A DNA stretch of 64,000 nucleotides from Gordius sp. MW1 (GCA_964036665.1 OZ038526.1:18042001-18106000), one strand, 5' to 3'; positions 10,079 to 22,990 are shown, numbered from the stretch's first letter. Program-made: numbers and translations. Notes: generated from the letters alone by a model not told the origin.

Positions 10079-11582
10079 TTTATTATTTGGGATTGGGGCA
10101 ATGGGGGCAATACCAAATTGTTATAAAGATAGTCGCTATATAGTTTTACCAATTGTATTATTTTACAAAAGTTAGCATATTTTTTGTTACTATACCCGTT
10201 CCATCTTGGACTTTCATTAATTTGTACAAACTCACAATAGGCCATCTTATTTTATGTAGCCTCAATCTATTTAATTAGGTACATAGTTTCGTTGTTATTT
10301 AACTATGTTCATAAATAATTTATTGGGGGTGGACGTGCAGTCTCTAATCGATACCTGGACGTGCAGTCTCTAATCGATACCTGGTTTTTGTTTTAAAGGA
10401 AACAATGGACCGAAGATGGGCCGTAATATAACCTGCGGGCTCGGGCCGTGCAGAGGTATAAGTAAGACCCCCGCTGAGTCTGTTACAAAATCATATAAAT
10501 TTCTTGTATACATTATAAAGTATAAAGAAAGGTGTGTTCTTATGTTATATATTAATTTATATTTATTTAATGTTTTAACAATAAAATTATATTTTTCTCG
10601 TAACTAATTCACTCATGAAAATCTCAACGCGCATTTCAAATTGATAAGTGTTAAATGGAGACTATATATAAAAATCTATAAATTTTAAATTAGGCTAATT
10701 TAAAACGGCTTACTTTTTTACATGATTATTATTAACATCTGTAACACAGATATATTGTATATTCAATAAAAAAAATACAATCGAATATTAAAAGATGCAA
10801 AATAAAAGTTTTTGATAAGGGTTTTCTAATAATAACGAAAATGTTGAATGAATACACGTGTCCTTTTAGATTTATCAATATAAAAGGTTACAAAAATTAT
10901 AACGTATGAAGTATTAAAAACCCCAAATTCGAACCTGGTACAAAATCGTAGGGCAATCGCAATTTTAAAAGGTATTTAAATTGTCGCAAATTAAGTGTCG
11001 CGATTTATGGCCACATGCTAAAACCTCCTCTCTATACTATCTATTTTATGCCAAAACATACGAACAAGTCTAATGTATCGTTATATTTACCTTTCTAATT
11101 TTTAGGTCCTCATTACGACTCGCAACGTTCTATATAATCAATAATAGCATGCCTCTCTCGCTGTGTTGCTATGATACAAATTGAAAAATGGCCTAGCCAG
11201 CCGTGAATTGAGAATGAAATATGGCTTAATGCGTCGGTTTGATAACTATGTTCAAATTAAGCAACTTAAAATAAGTATCTGGCTCGGCTACCGTTTTCAC
11301 AATTATACACTGCAAAAGGGTAAATCCTTAAATTTATTTAGTTTAAAATCAAGACGTATCATAAGTTATAATAAATTAGGCTGCAGGGCAACCATATATA
11401 CAATTACAAGTGATTTTACGATAGAATACAATATATAGACGGTGAGGAGATTGTGGGAGAAGGCGGCATACTTTGTAATGTGTTAAATAAACATGGCTAA
11501 GACAAATCAAGTTACATATACTAGGTAAGAGGTAACGACAATCATAAATCTAAGGGTGTGTCTCGGGGAGTGAGTGCTATAA
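10079..11582. other. Intergenic DNA with a 27-bp tandem duplication
   Basis: GGACGTGCAGTCTCTAATCG plus seven more bases is repeated twice at 10331-10384. Otherwise AT-rich; two frames of 60-85 codons (10416-10607, 11181-11438) show no recognisable domain and are not called. Confidence 0.5.
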
Positions 11583-13422
11583 TTATTTGTATTCGGGGAA
11601 GAGTATGGTGTCTAAGGTGAGTGGTATAGCTTTAGCCCGAGCAGATTTCAAAGCACGATCCATGGTCCTCTCCACGCTCTCGAACAGGGGTATAGCCCGG
11701 GGGTATCGATATATATCTTCGACGTTACGCCGCTCGCTGAGCACTTGGTAGTAGGTTTGCTTGGAGGTTTGGTATGGGTTGGCGTACACCGCGTCCTTCA
11801 ACTTGTTTCGCGTCTCGAGCACGAGGAAGGCTTCCCGGTCCTCGGGGTGGTTGTGGCCCAGGGTGACGCGAAACAGGCCGTTCGAGAAGATGGCCCGACT
11901 GTTGCACCGGCGATCGCGACACTTGTAGTCGCGCTTGTTCACGCGGCTCCGGTGGAAGGCGTACAGGTAATTTTGGCAATACACCATGGCTTGGCCCCGC
12001 TCCGACCGCACGTACTGCAGTTCGTCCTCTGAAAAAACGCGCGTAGCACGCAAGCGAAAAGGTGATGACAATGGTGGTAAAATAGAGCTTTTCACGCAAT
12101 TTTTCGAGTTTATTTAATTTTATTTGGGGCAAACGATTTGTATTTAGCTTGAAATTAATCTTGAATTTGATTGAGCATAAAATCAGGCCTCGAGGTTGTT
12201 GAAAACTAGTGTCGTAAAAACGGTTGGGTTTTGTTTGGTCGACCTTATCAAACCTTTGGTCTATTAATGCGACTAAGATAAAGAGACCAAAATATCTTTG
12301 GTTTGCCGATGTTTAATCGACTAATACCAAAGGTCGACCAAACAAAGCGCAGCCGTTTTAACAACACTTTGTTGGAAACATTTATTAATAAACTTTTGCC
12401 ATAATTTTGGCTATATTCGACATCAAACGTTTTTAAGAAAAGTTTGCATTACGCAGCCATTGATGAAAAACAATGTTTATCCAGCATTTTTATTATTATT
12501 ATTATTAAAATTACCTGTTGCCGATAGTCTTTCCAACGTTGCTGGAGCGCGCCTTATGGCTTCTAACGGACAAAATAAATGTTGAAACAATATATTAGTT
12601 TCATAGTTCTTTTCACTATACCTTAACAATTTTAAGTTCTTATTTTAAAACGGCTATGGTTTCAATTGTTACGTTTCACAATATTCAAATGCTCAAGTCC
12701 TTCTATAGAGAAATGTAAAAATAAACGCTAATTTATATTAAACGAATTACCTACTAATACTTAAACTTAACAAAGTGAGAGAAGTTTATATCTATTAAAT
12801 CGTACGATACCAAGTAATGCCTTTAAAAATATACTTCAACCATACAAAGTAGGTGTAGAGGGCGATAATTTACCCTGGGGATCTGGTTCCTTTTTGGGGA
12901 GGGTTCGGTTCCTGGCCCGTCCCATGGCCCGACCGATCGAATTGAAGGAGGGAATGACGTTGGGGAACTCGTAAATGTCCGGGGGGAACTGGCGTTCTCG
13001 CAGCACTTGCTCGTACGTCTCTTTCAGCGCCTGGTGCGGGTTGGCTTTGACGGCCTCCTTGAACAAATTTTTGGTTTGCAGGGCCAAAAACTTGCCCCGT
13101 TCGCTTTCGTGATTGTGGGCCCGGGTAACGGTGAAGGTGTCGTAGCACTTGATGGCACGGGAGGGGCAATGCTTGTTGCGACACTTGTAATCGATCTTGG
13201 GGCCGCGGACGCGGTGGAAGCGGTACAGATAGCTGTCGTGGTACACCAAGTCCCGCACCTTCTTGCTCCGTAAGTATACCATAGACGGATCCCCGGCGTA
13301 CGAATCGAACACTGCGCGTGTAAATAATATGTATATTAAAATGAAAAATATCGTAGTAAATATTTTTTCTAACCATCTAGAGTAGTATGCAAGATAAATA
13401 ATGTCAAAACTCGAGCAGACAT
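11583..13422 (-). CDS. FLYWCH zinc-finger protein B (two fingers), spliced
   Basis: Exons on the minus strand: 13311-12874, 12562-12515 and 12028-11583 (stop TAA), all joined in phase 1 at GT-AG sites. A possible first exon at 13422-13374 (ATG, donor GTTAGA) keeps phase and would give 326 residues, but its donor is weak and its ATG lies in the tip of a MITE, so the start is uncertain. Each large exon encodes one FLYWCH finger with the full C-x4-C...H-x-H ligand set (CRNKHC/AHNH and CRDRRC/GHNH), followed by a related helical tail (ANPHQALKETYEQVL; ANPYQTSKQTYYQVL). FLYWCH fingers bind DNA or other proteins, often in chromatin regulators or transposon-derived genes. The exons are strikingly GC-rich for the window. 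Confidence 0.7.
12208..12368. repeat. MITE with AGTGT..TAAAACGG termini, in the FLYWCH gene B intron
   Basis: Inverted ends of about 35 bp (AGTGTCGTAAAAACGG versus AGTGTTGTTAAAACGG, each followed by TTTGTTTGGTCGACC). A relative lies at about 49702-49901 in RAD23 intron 7. Confidence 0.7.
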
Positions 13423-13762
13423 GGGATTAGGGATTGAAATTAGAGGGGGGGGGGGCAATGATTATGGAGGGGCTGGGTTTGGATTGATAACCTAGGTAGA
13501 GGGAATCTTCTCCTTTTTTATTTTTATTTTTTTCCCCTGATGATGGGCCATAATTGCCCGAAGTATCGCGTTTCATTTCCCTCTACCTAAGTTATTAATC
13601 CAAACCCACCGATTTTATACAATATTCATAAAAACGAAATTTGACAATTCTACATTATATGGGCAAAATGATAGTTGTTTGAAATTCAAGCTTTAATTAT
13701 ATTAAATTTTTAAAATTTAGAGGCGGGCAGCCGCCCCTCCCTGCCTCCCCCTAACTACCATG
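13420..13762. repeat. GGCGTAGCC-type hAT MITE split by a second MITE
   Basis: Outer halves (CATGGGATTAGGGATTGAAA..GGAGGGGC and GGGCAAAATGATAG..CCCCTAACTACCATG) match the intact family copy at about 61004-61148. Flanking octamers CGAGCAGA and CGAACAAA agree at 6 of 8 positions. Confidence 0.6.
13474..13608. repeat. Nested inverted-repeat element
   Basis: TGGGTTTGGATTGATAACCT at 13474 is mirrored by TTATTAATCCAAACCCA ending at 13608, with GGTAGAGGGAA paired inside: arms of about 32 bp. It sits in the outer MITE; the inserted segment may extend to about 13660. Confidence 0.65.
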
Positions 13763-14348
13763 CGAACAAACTATTAGTTTATGGGTGCAAAGGGATCAAC
13801 AAGTCTTGGACCACGTCTCTAGTAATACCACATTGAAAAACAATAAGACATTATCCCGCTATAAAGGGGTTGAACGTTAGGATGCATAAATAATATTTTT
13901 TTCTTCACTTCGCATAATAAATTACAATAATTTTATTTTGCCAAATATTAAAAAACAAAAAGACCCACTTTGGGATCGGAATGAGGCTTATTTTTTATAT
14001 AATTTATTATTTTGTTTTCGTATAAAATTTTGTCGTTTTTTACTTTGTTCAATACAGATCAAACATGGGTGAACACCTAAAAGATTTTAAATAAGGAATT
14101 CAAATGCAGTAAAAAACATAAGAAAAATCTAGCCCAACTCACGCTTATGGAATTAATTAAAATAATTAATCATCAAAATTACCATAAAGCATATTGTATA
14201 AAATAAACCTTATAAAATAGTTGCACTCGTAAATTCCGATTATTCATGGAAGACGAGGCTATAAATTTATCGAGATACACTTTAAAAAATAGTGGGAAAA
14301 GTGCTCCATTTTCTTAACAATGCAATTTTCATTAAACTTATTATTGGG
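13763..14348. other. AT-rich intergenic DNA, no gene seen
   Basis: No open frame or repeat recognised. Confidence 0.4.
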
Positions 14349-15810
14349 CCATTCCATGTCGATTCGTCAAATAAAAGACGATTTTCGACCGACCCTCTCA
14401 GATCAGGATAATTTTTGGCGAGTGTGTGGGCCTCATTTATTAGACTAATTTCTGAAAATTTTAGCCATTTTGGGCCAATACTTTTTAAGTTGTAGACGTT
14501 TAAAGGGCCAAAATCACGTTCGAGAGCGTTTGGATTTTCCTATTTTTGTCATATATTTAAAAGTAATTGCGTTATTCACTCAAATTTTGGTGCATTTTGT
14601 TCCTAAAAATTCTCTATCGATATAATTTAACCAAAAACCTCAAACTTTTGTGGTTAAATTTTTGTGGTCAAATTAGTGAAAAATCTATGATATCACCAAT
14701 TTTACAATGGGCCCTCCTTTATGATTCATTATCATATTTCAATCAAAAATGTTTGGGATTGGCTACGAGATGGTCAAAAATTCGAAAAATTACATTTCCA
14801 CCAAAAATATTTATAGATGGCGGTATAATCAATTATCAAAAGAACATATTATGATGTTGTTATTTAACAAATTGCAAATTTATAAAGAATATATGGTAAA
14901 TAAATAAAATTGGATTAAAAATCAACTTAAATTTTGAACTTTTATCTACGCGATGGGCAAGTAACCAAGTCTGAAAAAATTTAATAAAAAATGGTCACAA
15001 CTAGCAAGCAAAATTTTTTAAAACAACTTTCATTCTGCATAAATTTTTTATATTTAGCATAAATTATCAGTAAAAAAATAAAAGTATATGAGCAATTTTG
15101 CCATCATATTAGTAATTTTTTTTTTCAACCTCACATTTATTTTAGTCTACCCCTATATCATTTAAGTTAAAATTCAAGATCTAATTTTTAAACTCGGATA
15201 ATTGCCCATTGCGCAGAAAAAAAAGATCAAAATTTAAGTTTATTTTTATTCCAATATTATTTATTTACCATATACTCTTTATAAATTTGCAATTGATAAT
15301 AAACAAACATCATAATATGTCATTGTAATAATTGATTATATGGCCATCTATAAATATTTTTGGTGGAAATGTAATTTTTCGAATTCTTGACCATCTCGTA
15401 GCCGACCCCAAACTTTTTATGATTGAAATATGATAATGGATCATAAAGGAGGGCACATTGTGAAATTGGTGATTTCATATATAGGGTGTTTTTAAATTCA
15501 CTAATTTGACCACAAAAAATTAACCTCAAATGTTTGAGGTTTTTAGTTAAATTATTTCGATAGAGAATTTTTTTAGGGACAAAATGCACTAAAATTTGAG
15601 TGAATAACGCAATTACTTACAAAAATATGACAAAAATAGTAAATCCATAAAACGCTCCCGAACGTGATTTTGGCCCTTATAACCTCCATAACTTATTGGC
15701 CCAAAATGGCTAAAATTTTATTACTCCAATAAATGAGGCCTACACCCTCACCAAAAATTATCTTGATCTGAAATGGTCGGCCGAAAACGTTTTGATTTGT
15801 CATGGAATGG
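14349..15810. mobile_element. Foldback element with arms of about 700 bp
   Basis: CCATTCCATG at 14349 pairs with CATGGAATGG at 15801, and similarity continues inward on both sides (AGATCA(G/A)GATAATTTTTGG, GGCCTCATTTATT, TTTTAGCCATTTTGGGCCA) to a centre near 15080. The two mirror-image open frames at 14567-14854 (+) and 15320-15589 (-) translate to related peptides simply because the arms are copies. No target duplication was identified. Confidence 0.7.
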
Positions 15811-15899
15811 TACTATTAAAAATAACTGATATATTTAACAGGTTTGATCGCATCAAAACTATTGGAATAAAAGGTTGGGTATAAAGTAGAGAACAATAT

Positions 15900-17654
15900 T
15901 CAGTATTTATATAAGGTTATATAATGACCATTACTTGCTGCATCATCCATGGGATACCCACCTAGAGTATATAAGATATAAATATTAAAATAATAAATTT
16001 TTGAGGGAATTATAAATGAAATATAAGTTACCCTCAATAATAGGATGCTCGCTTTTGATAGTATCGTAGTTGGGGTAAATGTAGCTCTCCTCATTATAAA
16101 AATCACAAAGGTCATAGATCAGACTGTCAATTTTGGGTATCAACACAATGGGTTGTGGTCTCTTTCCAGCTAAGATAGCCTCTTTTTCTGCATCAAGATC
16201 CATGTCTTTGAAAGTGTCATAATCCAATTCAGAAGTATCAGAATCTAACAATTCATCATATAACACTAATATATATATATATTTTACCTGTGTCTGATGA
16301 AGAATTGTCGGGCACAGTTTCCATACCATATGAAAGACCTATTGTAAGCATAAAAATTTATTAGCAGTATTTTATATAGTAATTATAATAATAATATGTC
16401 ATTTCAGTAGAGAGATACAAGTCACAAGAATTATAAGCTTAAAATGATAAACTTATATATGCGTGAGTGTTGTATAGTAGCAACTCATAATCAAAATAAT
16501 ATAAAGTTTTTAAAAGGTGTAAACTGCCAAAATAGAAATAGTGATCAAAATTGTTATATCAAGAATTATAATCTTTGTAACAACTTAAAAAATTAGTTAA
16601 TAAGGAATGGGATATGAAGCACCAATTATCATTAATTTATAATAGAAGATTTTATATTAAGCAAAAAAACAACACAAGTCTTAAATACAGACAGGTTTTC
16701 AACAAATAAAAGTATAAAGGTTGAGTCTAATTCAGCAAGGATATTCAAGTACATACTTTTCATAGATGGAAAACAATTCTTTTTGTGGGTTTTAGTGCAA
16801 CGAAAATTATCAGCAGTTAATATTCCTCTGCCTAAACAACTTTTGTTTCGACATTTGTAATAGATATGATCACTATCAATTTTAGTTTGAAGATATGAAT
16901 GACCCCTATAATTTAAAATTGGATTTCCCTTTCTAGAAACAGACGCTGAAAGCTCTGGGTCATTTTCAATAGCTAAAATCATATTAATTTTTTTGATAAT
17001 CTACATATAATTACCTTTAGTTGTTAGAAGAGTTGTGAAGGTATCTAGAGATAATTTATTTAAATTATTTTTTAAATATATTACTTGTCCCATTGAGTCT
17101 AGATGGTTTAGTGTCTCCATGTTTAAGTGAATCAATAAATTCTTATAATTTTTTAAAATTTATAAGTCAATTTATTTACCTTGTGATGATAATAAAGCAA
17201 CAGATGGCTCTAAAATTTAAGTTAAAATTATTACACAAAAAAGTATAAATACTTGTAGGTAGAACCTTTTTAGTTTTAGGGTTATAAGAATCTAATAAAA
17301 GCTTTGATATTAGTAAATAAATTTTAACATACGTATATTATGGGAGTTACAAAATGGCATATGTCCTTTAGTGCAACGAAAATTCAGATTCGTTAATACG
17401 CCACGGCCTGGACAAAATCTGTTTCGGCATTTATAATATATCTGATTGTCACAAATCTTTGTTTGTAAATAATAATGGCCAGCATATATAACAACAGGAT
17501 TTCCCTTTTTAGAAATAGCAACAGATATATCTGGATTATTTTGAAGAGCTTCATCAAAAATATTTTGTTGAGTAGAAATTTTATCTTCATGATAATCTAT
17601 ATCCTCGACTAATACGATATCATGATTAATATTTTCAAATTCAGTATGGTCCAT
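15900..17654 (-). CDS. FLYWCH zinc-finger protein A (two fingers), seven exons
   Basis: Minus-strand exons 17654-17333, 17209-17180, 17044-17015, 16972-16757, 16338-16288, 16265-16032 and 15961-15900 (stop TGA) join at GT-AG sites. Every junction is in phase 1 and the total is 945 nt (314 residues), which supports the model. Finger 1 spans about residues 51-103 (KCRNRFC, then CTKGH and FC) and finger 2 about 143-195 (KCRNKSC, then CTKTH and NC). In both, the usual final H-x-H is replaced by H-x3-C. The C-terminal third is acidic (DELLDSDTSELDYD) without known domain. Two 30-nt exons link the fingers. The parallel finger-plus-linker layout suggests kinship with FLYWCH gene B; the AT-rich base composition does not match it. 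Confidence 0.75.
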
Positions 17655-18236
17655 GGTTTTTACTTCGACTTAAAAACAATGTCGATTGCGATGTCAATCA
17701 GTCAGGCGAATTGGATAAGAGTTATGCACAAGGGTAAATTAAATTTATAAATTTCTTAACTTGGATACTAAAATTAAGAAATAAAAATAGCATACAAATT
17801 TGAATTTTATTGAATAATTTTCTAGTATTCAATATTAAAGTTTTTAAACACAATTATAAGAATTTTGCGGCATTGATTTAATTGTTATTTATTCAATGCT
17901 GAATTTTGGTATGTATGCATTAAAACCGGTGGACTCAACCTGGTAATTAAGTTTAGCAGTAGTTCAATTATTAAACAATTATTTAATTAAATTTTTAAAA
18001 GAATTAATTATTATAATGACCATTGAGTATAGGCTCATTTCTTGGGTAAAAATTTGGAAGTAGATTTAAAAGGGTTAACAACTTTTATTAACAAAGTTAA
18101 TTGCAAAAAAAATTCCAAAGTTAGAAGGCAGTTTTTTATCACATTTGGGCTATAAAAATGCTTTTATTTATTAGCATGTCGAAGACATTTTGGAAAAGTA
18201 ATAGTAATTATAATCTTTCTAGATTTATATAACTTT
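17655..18236. other. Upstream region of FLYWCH gene A
   Basis: AT-rich, no open frame. The promoter is presumably here, but no motif stands out. Confidence 0.35.
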
Positions 18237-18424
18237 CATAGGCGTAACTAGGATTTACTCATGGGTAGTGTCAGAAAATTTTCAAGTTGTAAATACTTTT
18301 TTTGGATAAATATTTTTTAGTTCTAAAAGTTTAAAGTGACAATAGTACAAATAATAAAATACTATTAGTAAAATTCCAACAAATCTTTATTTATATTAGA
18401 TATACAATATAAAAATGATATAAA

Positions 18425-18800
18425 TTTTTAGTATACTGGAGTATACACGTCTTACACGTCTTTTCCTTTATAATTAATTTTACTTACGTGTATGTTACTT
18501 CCCCCCCCCCACTCGCTTATACGTGTTTGTTATTTCTTCCCCCATATATTAGTATTGATTAACACGCATCATTGAATTTTGTACACAATGTATTGTATCG
18601 AGAAATATTTTATACTTTGATAAATTATTTTATTCTGTGATTTTTACCTAGTTTTTTGAATATAATAAAGATGTAGAGAAAACAATCATAGTATATTGTG
18701 GCGGGGGAGTCTTTAACAATTTTCCCCCTGCAATCCACCTATCCTTTGATCATTACTTTTAAATCGCATCCTGTTAAAATGTAAATTTTATCATCCACTT
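18425..18800 (+). repeat. Dispersed repeat, first copy
   Basis: Similar over about 370 bp to 22625-22990, in the same orientation, including GTATACTGGAGTATACACG, a C-tract and ATATTGTGGCGGGGG. A related piece is inverted at about 53110-53700. Confidence 0.75.
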
Positions 18801-19017
18801 AAAATAAAAATGTAAAATTGGTGTCAGCGAAGATAAAAAATCCCACTCCTACCCTCGGTAAAAACGTTTAAAAATAATGGGAACAAATCTCGTCCCCCCC
18901 CCCCTTCATCTAAATAGAATAAATCAAATTCTTGAAATTAAATTCATATCATCGAAGAGGAACAATGCATTAATTATCCGATAGCTTCGGAATCTAATGA
19001 AAGACTGAATCGTACTT

Positions 19018-19867
19018 TAGAGTCCTGCATGGGCCAATAAACCCATCAACCCGCCCAGCCCAGCCCAGCCCATGATAGGTTGGGCTGGGCTGGGTCGAGG
19101 AAAATAAATATTTTAATGGGCTGGGCTGGGTTAAGTAAATAATAAATTTTATGGGCTGGGTTGGGCTTATATAAATTTGATGGGCTGGGTTGAGAATTGT
19201 TGAATAATAAAAATTTAATTTTAAAATTAATATATTAATTCAAAGTCTAATTAAGTTTTGCAATTCTAATAACATCCGTCGCTTCGCATTTTACTAATTT
19301 ATTTTATTCAATTAACATGTTAAAAAACGCCAACTTAAAATATATTGATAACGACAATGCTAAAAGCACCTCAAATATATGGAAAGTATTTATGTTGGAA
19401 GTAGGAGATAACAACAAACCAACAGGAAAAGTTAAATGCAGGCTCTGTAATGCTATCTATAGTCATAACGTCAAAATAGGTAAAACAAGATTGACTATTA
19501 TCATATTCTAAAACCTGAGGGTATTTAAAAATTTTATAAGCTATATACTTTTAATTATTTTAAAGGTGAACCAATGGAAATTGAATTATTAAAAGATGGA
19601 ATTAACACAGATGATTAATTTATATCATTTTATTGTATTTTAATATATATCTAATATGAAAACAAATATATTTATCCATTGTAAAGTGTGAATTAAATTT
19701 AGGAAGAAAAAATATTTAAGATGGGCTGGGCTAGGTTTTGTTAGGCATGGGCTGGGTTGAGTTGGGTTTACAAAATGTTTGTGAGTATGGGCTGGGTTGG
19801 GCTGGATCGACCTGAACATGGGTTGGGTTGGGCTGGGCCGGCAAAAACCGGCCCATGCAGGACTCTA
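19018..19867 (+). mobile_element. hAT element with GGGCTGGG subterminal repeats and a BED-finger remnant
   Basis: The 18-bp terminal inverted repeat begins TAGAGTCCTGCATGGGCC. Flanks are TCGTACTT on both sides, a perfect 8-bp target duplication. Tandem GGGCTGGGTT motifs fill both subterminal regions. Confidence 0.9.
19317..19511 (+). pseudogene. BED zinc-finger N-terminus of a hAT transposase (remnant)
   Basis: 64 codons. The peptide shows S-x2-IW-x2-F, then VKCRLCNAIY, the aromatic and Cys-pair part of a BED finger; the second (His-containing) half and the catalytic RNase H-like core are gone. BED fingers bind transposon ends in hAT transposases. It sits centrally in the 850-bp element, so this is a deletion derivative that cannot move on its own. 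Confidence 0.65.
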
Positions 19868-20179
19868 TCGTACTTATTAAAATTCGACGAAGCAGGAAAA
19901 CAATGCCTCAATATTCCGAACACATGGCAACCACCGCGACAACCTTGGATAAGAAAAAAAATGGCCCCTTAGTTAATTATTGTGGAATTCGGAAATGAAA
20001 TTAATTATGTTCACTGCAATAAGGATAATATTGGTGATAATAAAGTATAAATAAGGTCGGGCCTGGGTCTACGACCATAATTGTTAAGGAAGCAGGAGTC
20101 TCCTTAATTTTCAGATGAGGGCAAGGTTTCAAATAATGAGACTAATACCTCATGTATGGAGGTAAAGGCATATAAAAAT

Positions 20180-21847
20180 TAGTGTTTCGATCTCGTCTCG
20201 GTCTCGAAAACAAAATCTCGTCTCGTCTCGGGAGCGATTATAAAAACCTCGATCTCGTCTCGTCTCGTTCTAGAAAAATCTCGATCTCGTCTCGACTTTA
20301 AGAAAAAATATATACGAAATAAAAATTTCTTCTGTTTTATTAAAAATATTAAATAAGTGTTAAAAAATCCAAATGGCAAACTTTTGTAGGGGATTAAGCC
20401 TACTTTATTCTAACTAAATGAACTTTATTAATATAAAACCAAAAGATATAATATAATATCTTCTCTATCGCTAAGCATTAGTTTATATAACATGCTATCG
20501 AGGTTAATATGAATAACATTATTACTCGTAATGTTTGTGTATTCAAATTATAATGAGTGTGAATAGAGTAAGGAAGAGTGTGAATAGAGTGATATCCAAA
20601 TCATTTAGGTAATACTATACTTTTATATTTTTCGAAAAGCTTTAAACACAAACTTTTTAAAGATTTAGATGGACACGACATCTCATTGACAATATCAAGA
20701 TATGAATTAATTCATAAAGATAACATTTTCCATGGAAAGTGCAGACTAAAAAACCATAAATAAATTTAAAGTATAGAAAATTAAATTATATTGTTCTAGC
20801 AAATTGTAATTTATATCAAATTAACTATGTTTGCCAACTAAAAATAGACTTAGAAATAGGTTCGCTTATAGTTGACTTAGTTGCATAATTGAGCTAATTG
20901 AGATCCTTCTTTAAATCAACGTGCACGTATTTAATTTTGTGAAAAAACCATTATAATCAAATTTATATTCTAATTAATTACCTTCGAATCTAACAAACTT
21001 TGCCAATAGTAATTTATATAGTAGAGTATAGGTTCGTGTCTTTATTTTATATTGCACAAATATTATAGTAAATTTAAATGCACCTGCTCACCCAGCTTGT
21101 AATGTGAAAAGTAATGCATACGACAAAACTATGTATTCATATAATGACTTATTAAGGTTCAAAAACTTTGGAGGTTTACTATTAGTTGAAGCATAAAAAC
21201 TTCTAGAAAACTCATAATTTAAGATTTAATTTATTACGGTATCATTAAATACTCTATTGTTCTTTTGAAATCGTTAGGCGGGTGCTCAAAAATCTCGAGC
21301 CATCTTAGCTTAACTTGTTTAATTATTCAAACTGATTGACTACCAATTTATAATTACCGCATCATGCAGGATGAGTAACTGCGAAATTCAAATATGCTTT
21401 AGTAGTCAGAACTCATTAAGCCTAACATTATGTAATATTTAATAATGCTATAAATACAAATATGTGATAAATGTATTATAAAATTATTCACATACCCTAA
21501 GGGTCAACCATGCTTAGGTAAATGATTGCCAAATTTTAAATTTTTGCAAAAATCTATAATATTTATTACACTTCGAAATTTTTTTAATATCAAATATATT
21601 CCATACACATTGATCTATACTTAATACCTTAAATGAAATCATGCAAATTAAATTACACAATAATTTACTTAAATCTAGCGATCAATAAAAAGTCGAGATC
21701 TCGCCGAAAAAATCTCGTATCGTCTCGTCTCGACATCAAAATTCTCGTCTCGATCTTGACTCCATTTTTTAAATTCTCGTCTCGTTTCCTCTCGTCTCGG
21801 TTTTTCGAGACGAGACCGAGATTTTTCTCGGTTTTTCCGCATCACTA
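20180..21847 (+). mobile_element. TCTCG-family non-autonomous hAT element, copy 1
   Basis: Begins TAGTGTTTCGATCTCGTCTCG-like and ends TTTTTCCGCATCACTA. ATAAAAAT flanks both ends, a perfect 8-bp duplication. Both subterminal regions (about 100 and 170 bp) are dense in TCTCG/CGAGA. The interior has no coding frame. Confidence 0.9.
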
Positions 21848-22624
21848 ATAAAAATGCTGAGAATTCCTCATTTAAGATGGATCGTAGAGATTTTAGAACG
21901 ACATAAAACAACATAATGATCCGATAACAAATGGCAATACTCGACGAGTGAAAGAAAAACGAAGAGAAGATAATTCCCCTCGTCAACTAAAGAAAAACAA
22001 GACGAAACACTCAAATACATGAAATCCAACTAAAACAGATAATTCAAATAGAAATTCAAGACCTAAATTCGTCGTATTTATTTGGTAAGATAAAATTCAA
22101 CGAAAACAACACACTTGAATTATATACATACATAAATTATAAATTTAACGAACTAACAACATGCTTGAATTATACACATATATTAATTATATGAAAATTA
22201 TGTTATGAACCAATATTCAACCCCCCCCCCCCGCGTTTTCTTTTACTATTATTTGGCGGTCTGCGCAGGCGCAAAATGATAATTTTTAAAATGGCACACA
22301 ATCAAGATTAATTATAATTTTTGTTGAGGCTGTTGCTCGGTAAGTCACAGAGCAGGAAAAAAAATCCGTTAGCCATGACGTACCCTTTTTATCGCTGATT
22401 TACACCTATATCAGTCGTGTGAGCAAAGGCCAGAGCTGGCACTAGATGCCAGATGTTGGAAATTTATAATTTTAATAGTACGTATAGAATGTTCTGACTT
22501 TGTTTGTAAAGATTAAATAGATGCCGCCTCGATCTTTAAATAAAAGAAAGTTGCACTTAACAACACTCAACTCTTAGAAATTTATCGAAAGTACATTAAG
22601 TCTTCGACTTCTCAATAAAAGGGA

Positions 22625-22990
22625 AAGGTGTTGTATACTGGAGTATACACGTCTTTTCCTTTACATTTAATTTTACTTACGTGTGTGTTACTTCCCCTCC
22701 CCCCCCCCACGCGCTTATAGGTGTTTGTTATTTCTTCCCCCATATATTAGTATTGATTAACACGCATCATTGAATTTTGTACACAATGTATTGTATCGAG
22801 AAATGTTTTATACTTGGATAAATTATTTTATTCTGTGAATTTTACGTAGTTTTTTGAATATAATAAAGACAAAACAATCATAGTATATTGTGGCGGGGGA
22901 AACTATTACATTTTTCCCTCTGCCATCCACCTATCCCTTGATCATTACCTTTGCATCCTGTAAAAATATAAATTTCATCATCCTCTTAAT
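22625..22990 (+). repeat. Dispersed repeat, second copy
   Basis: Direct partner of 18425-18800 with small indels. Confidence 0.75.

Noticed and set aside
9975-10245. Short frames around 9975-10245 on both strands
   Set aside because: They cover the CT-rich flank of copy C and have no domain.
11725-12132. Long overlapping frames on both strands over FLYWCH B (also 12870-13376, 13007-13273)
   Set aside because: They are shadows of GC-rich coding exons; the zinc-finger frame alone has a domain and consistent splice sites.
22201-22240. Poly-C and poly-G tracts (also 1020, 23965, 25080, 53660, 53855) as G-quadruplex regulators
   Set aside because: Most lie in hAT-like element ends or dispersed repeats; nothing links them to gene control, and their lengths may be affected by sequencing.
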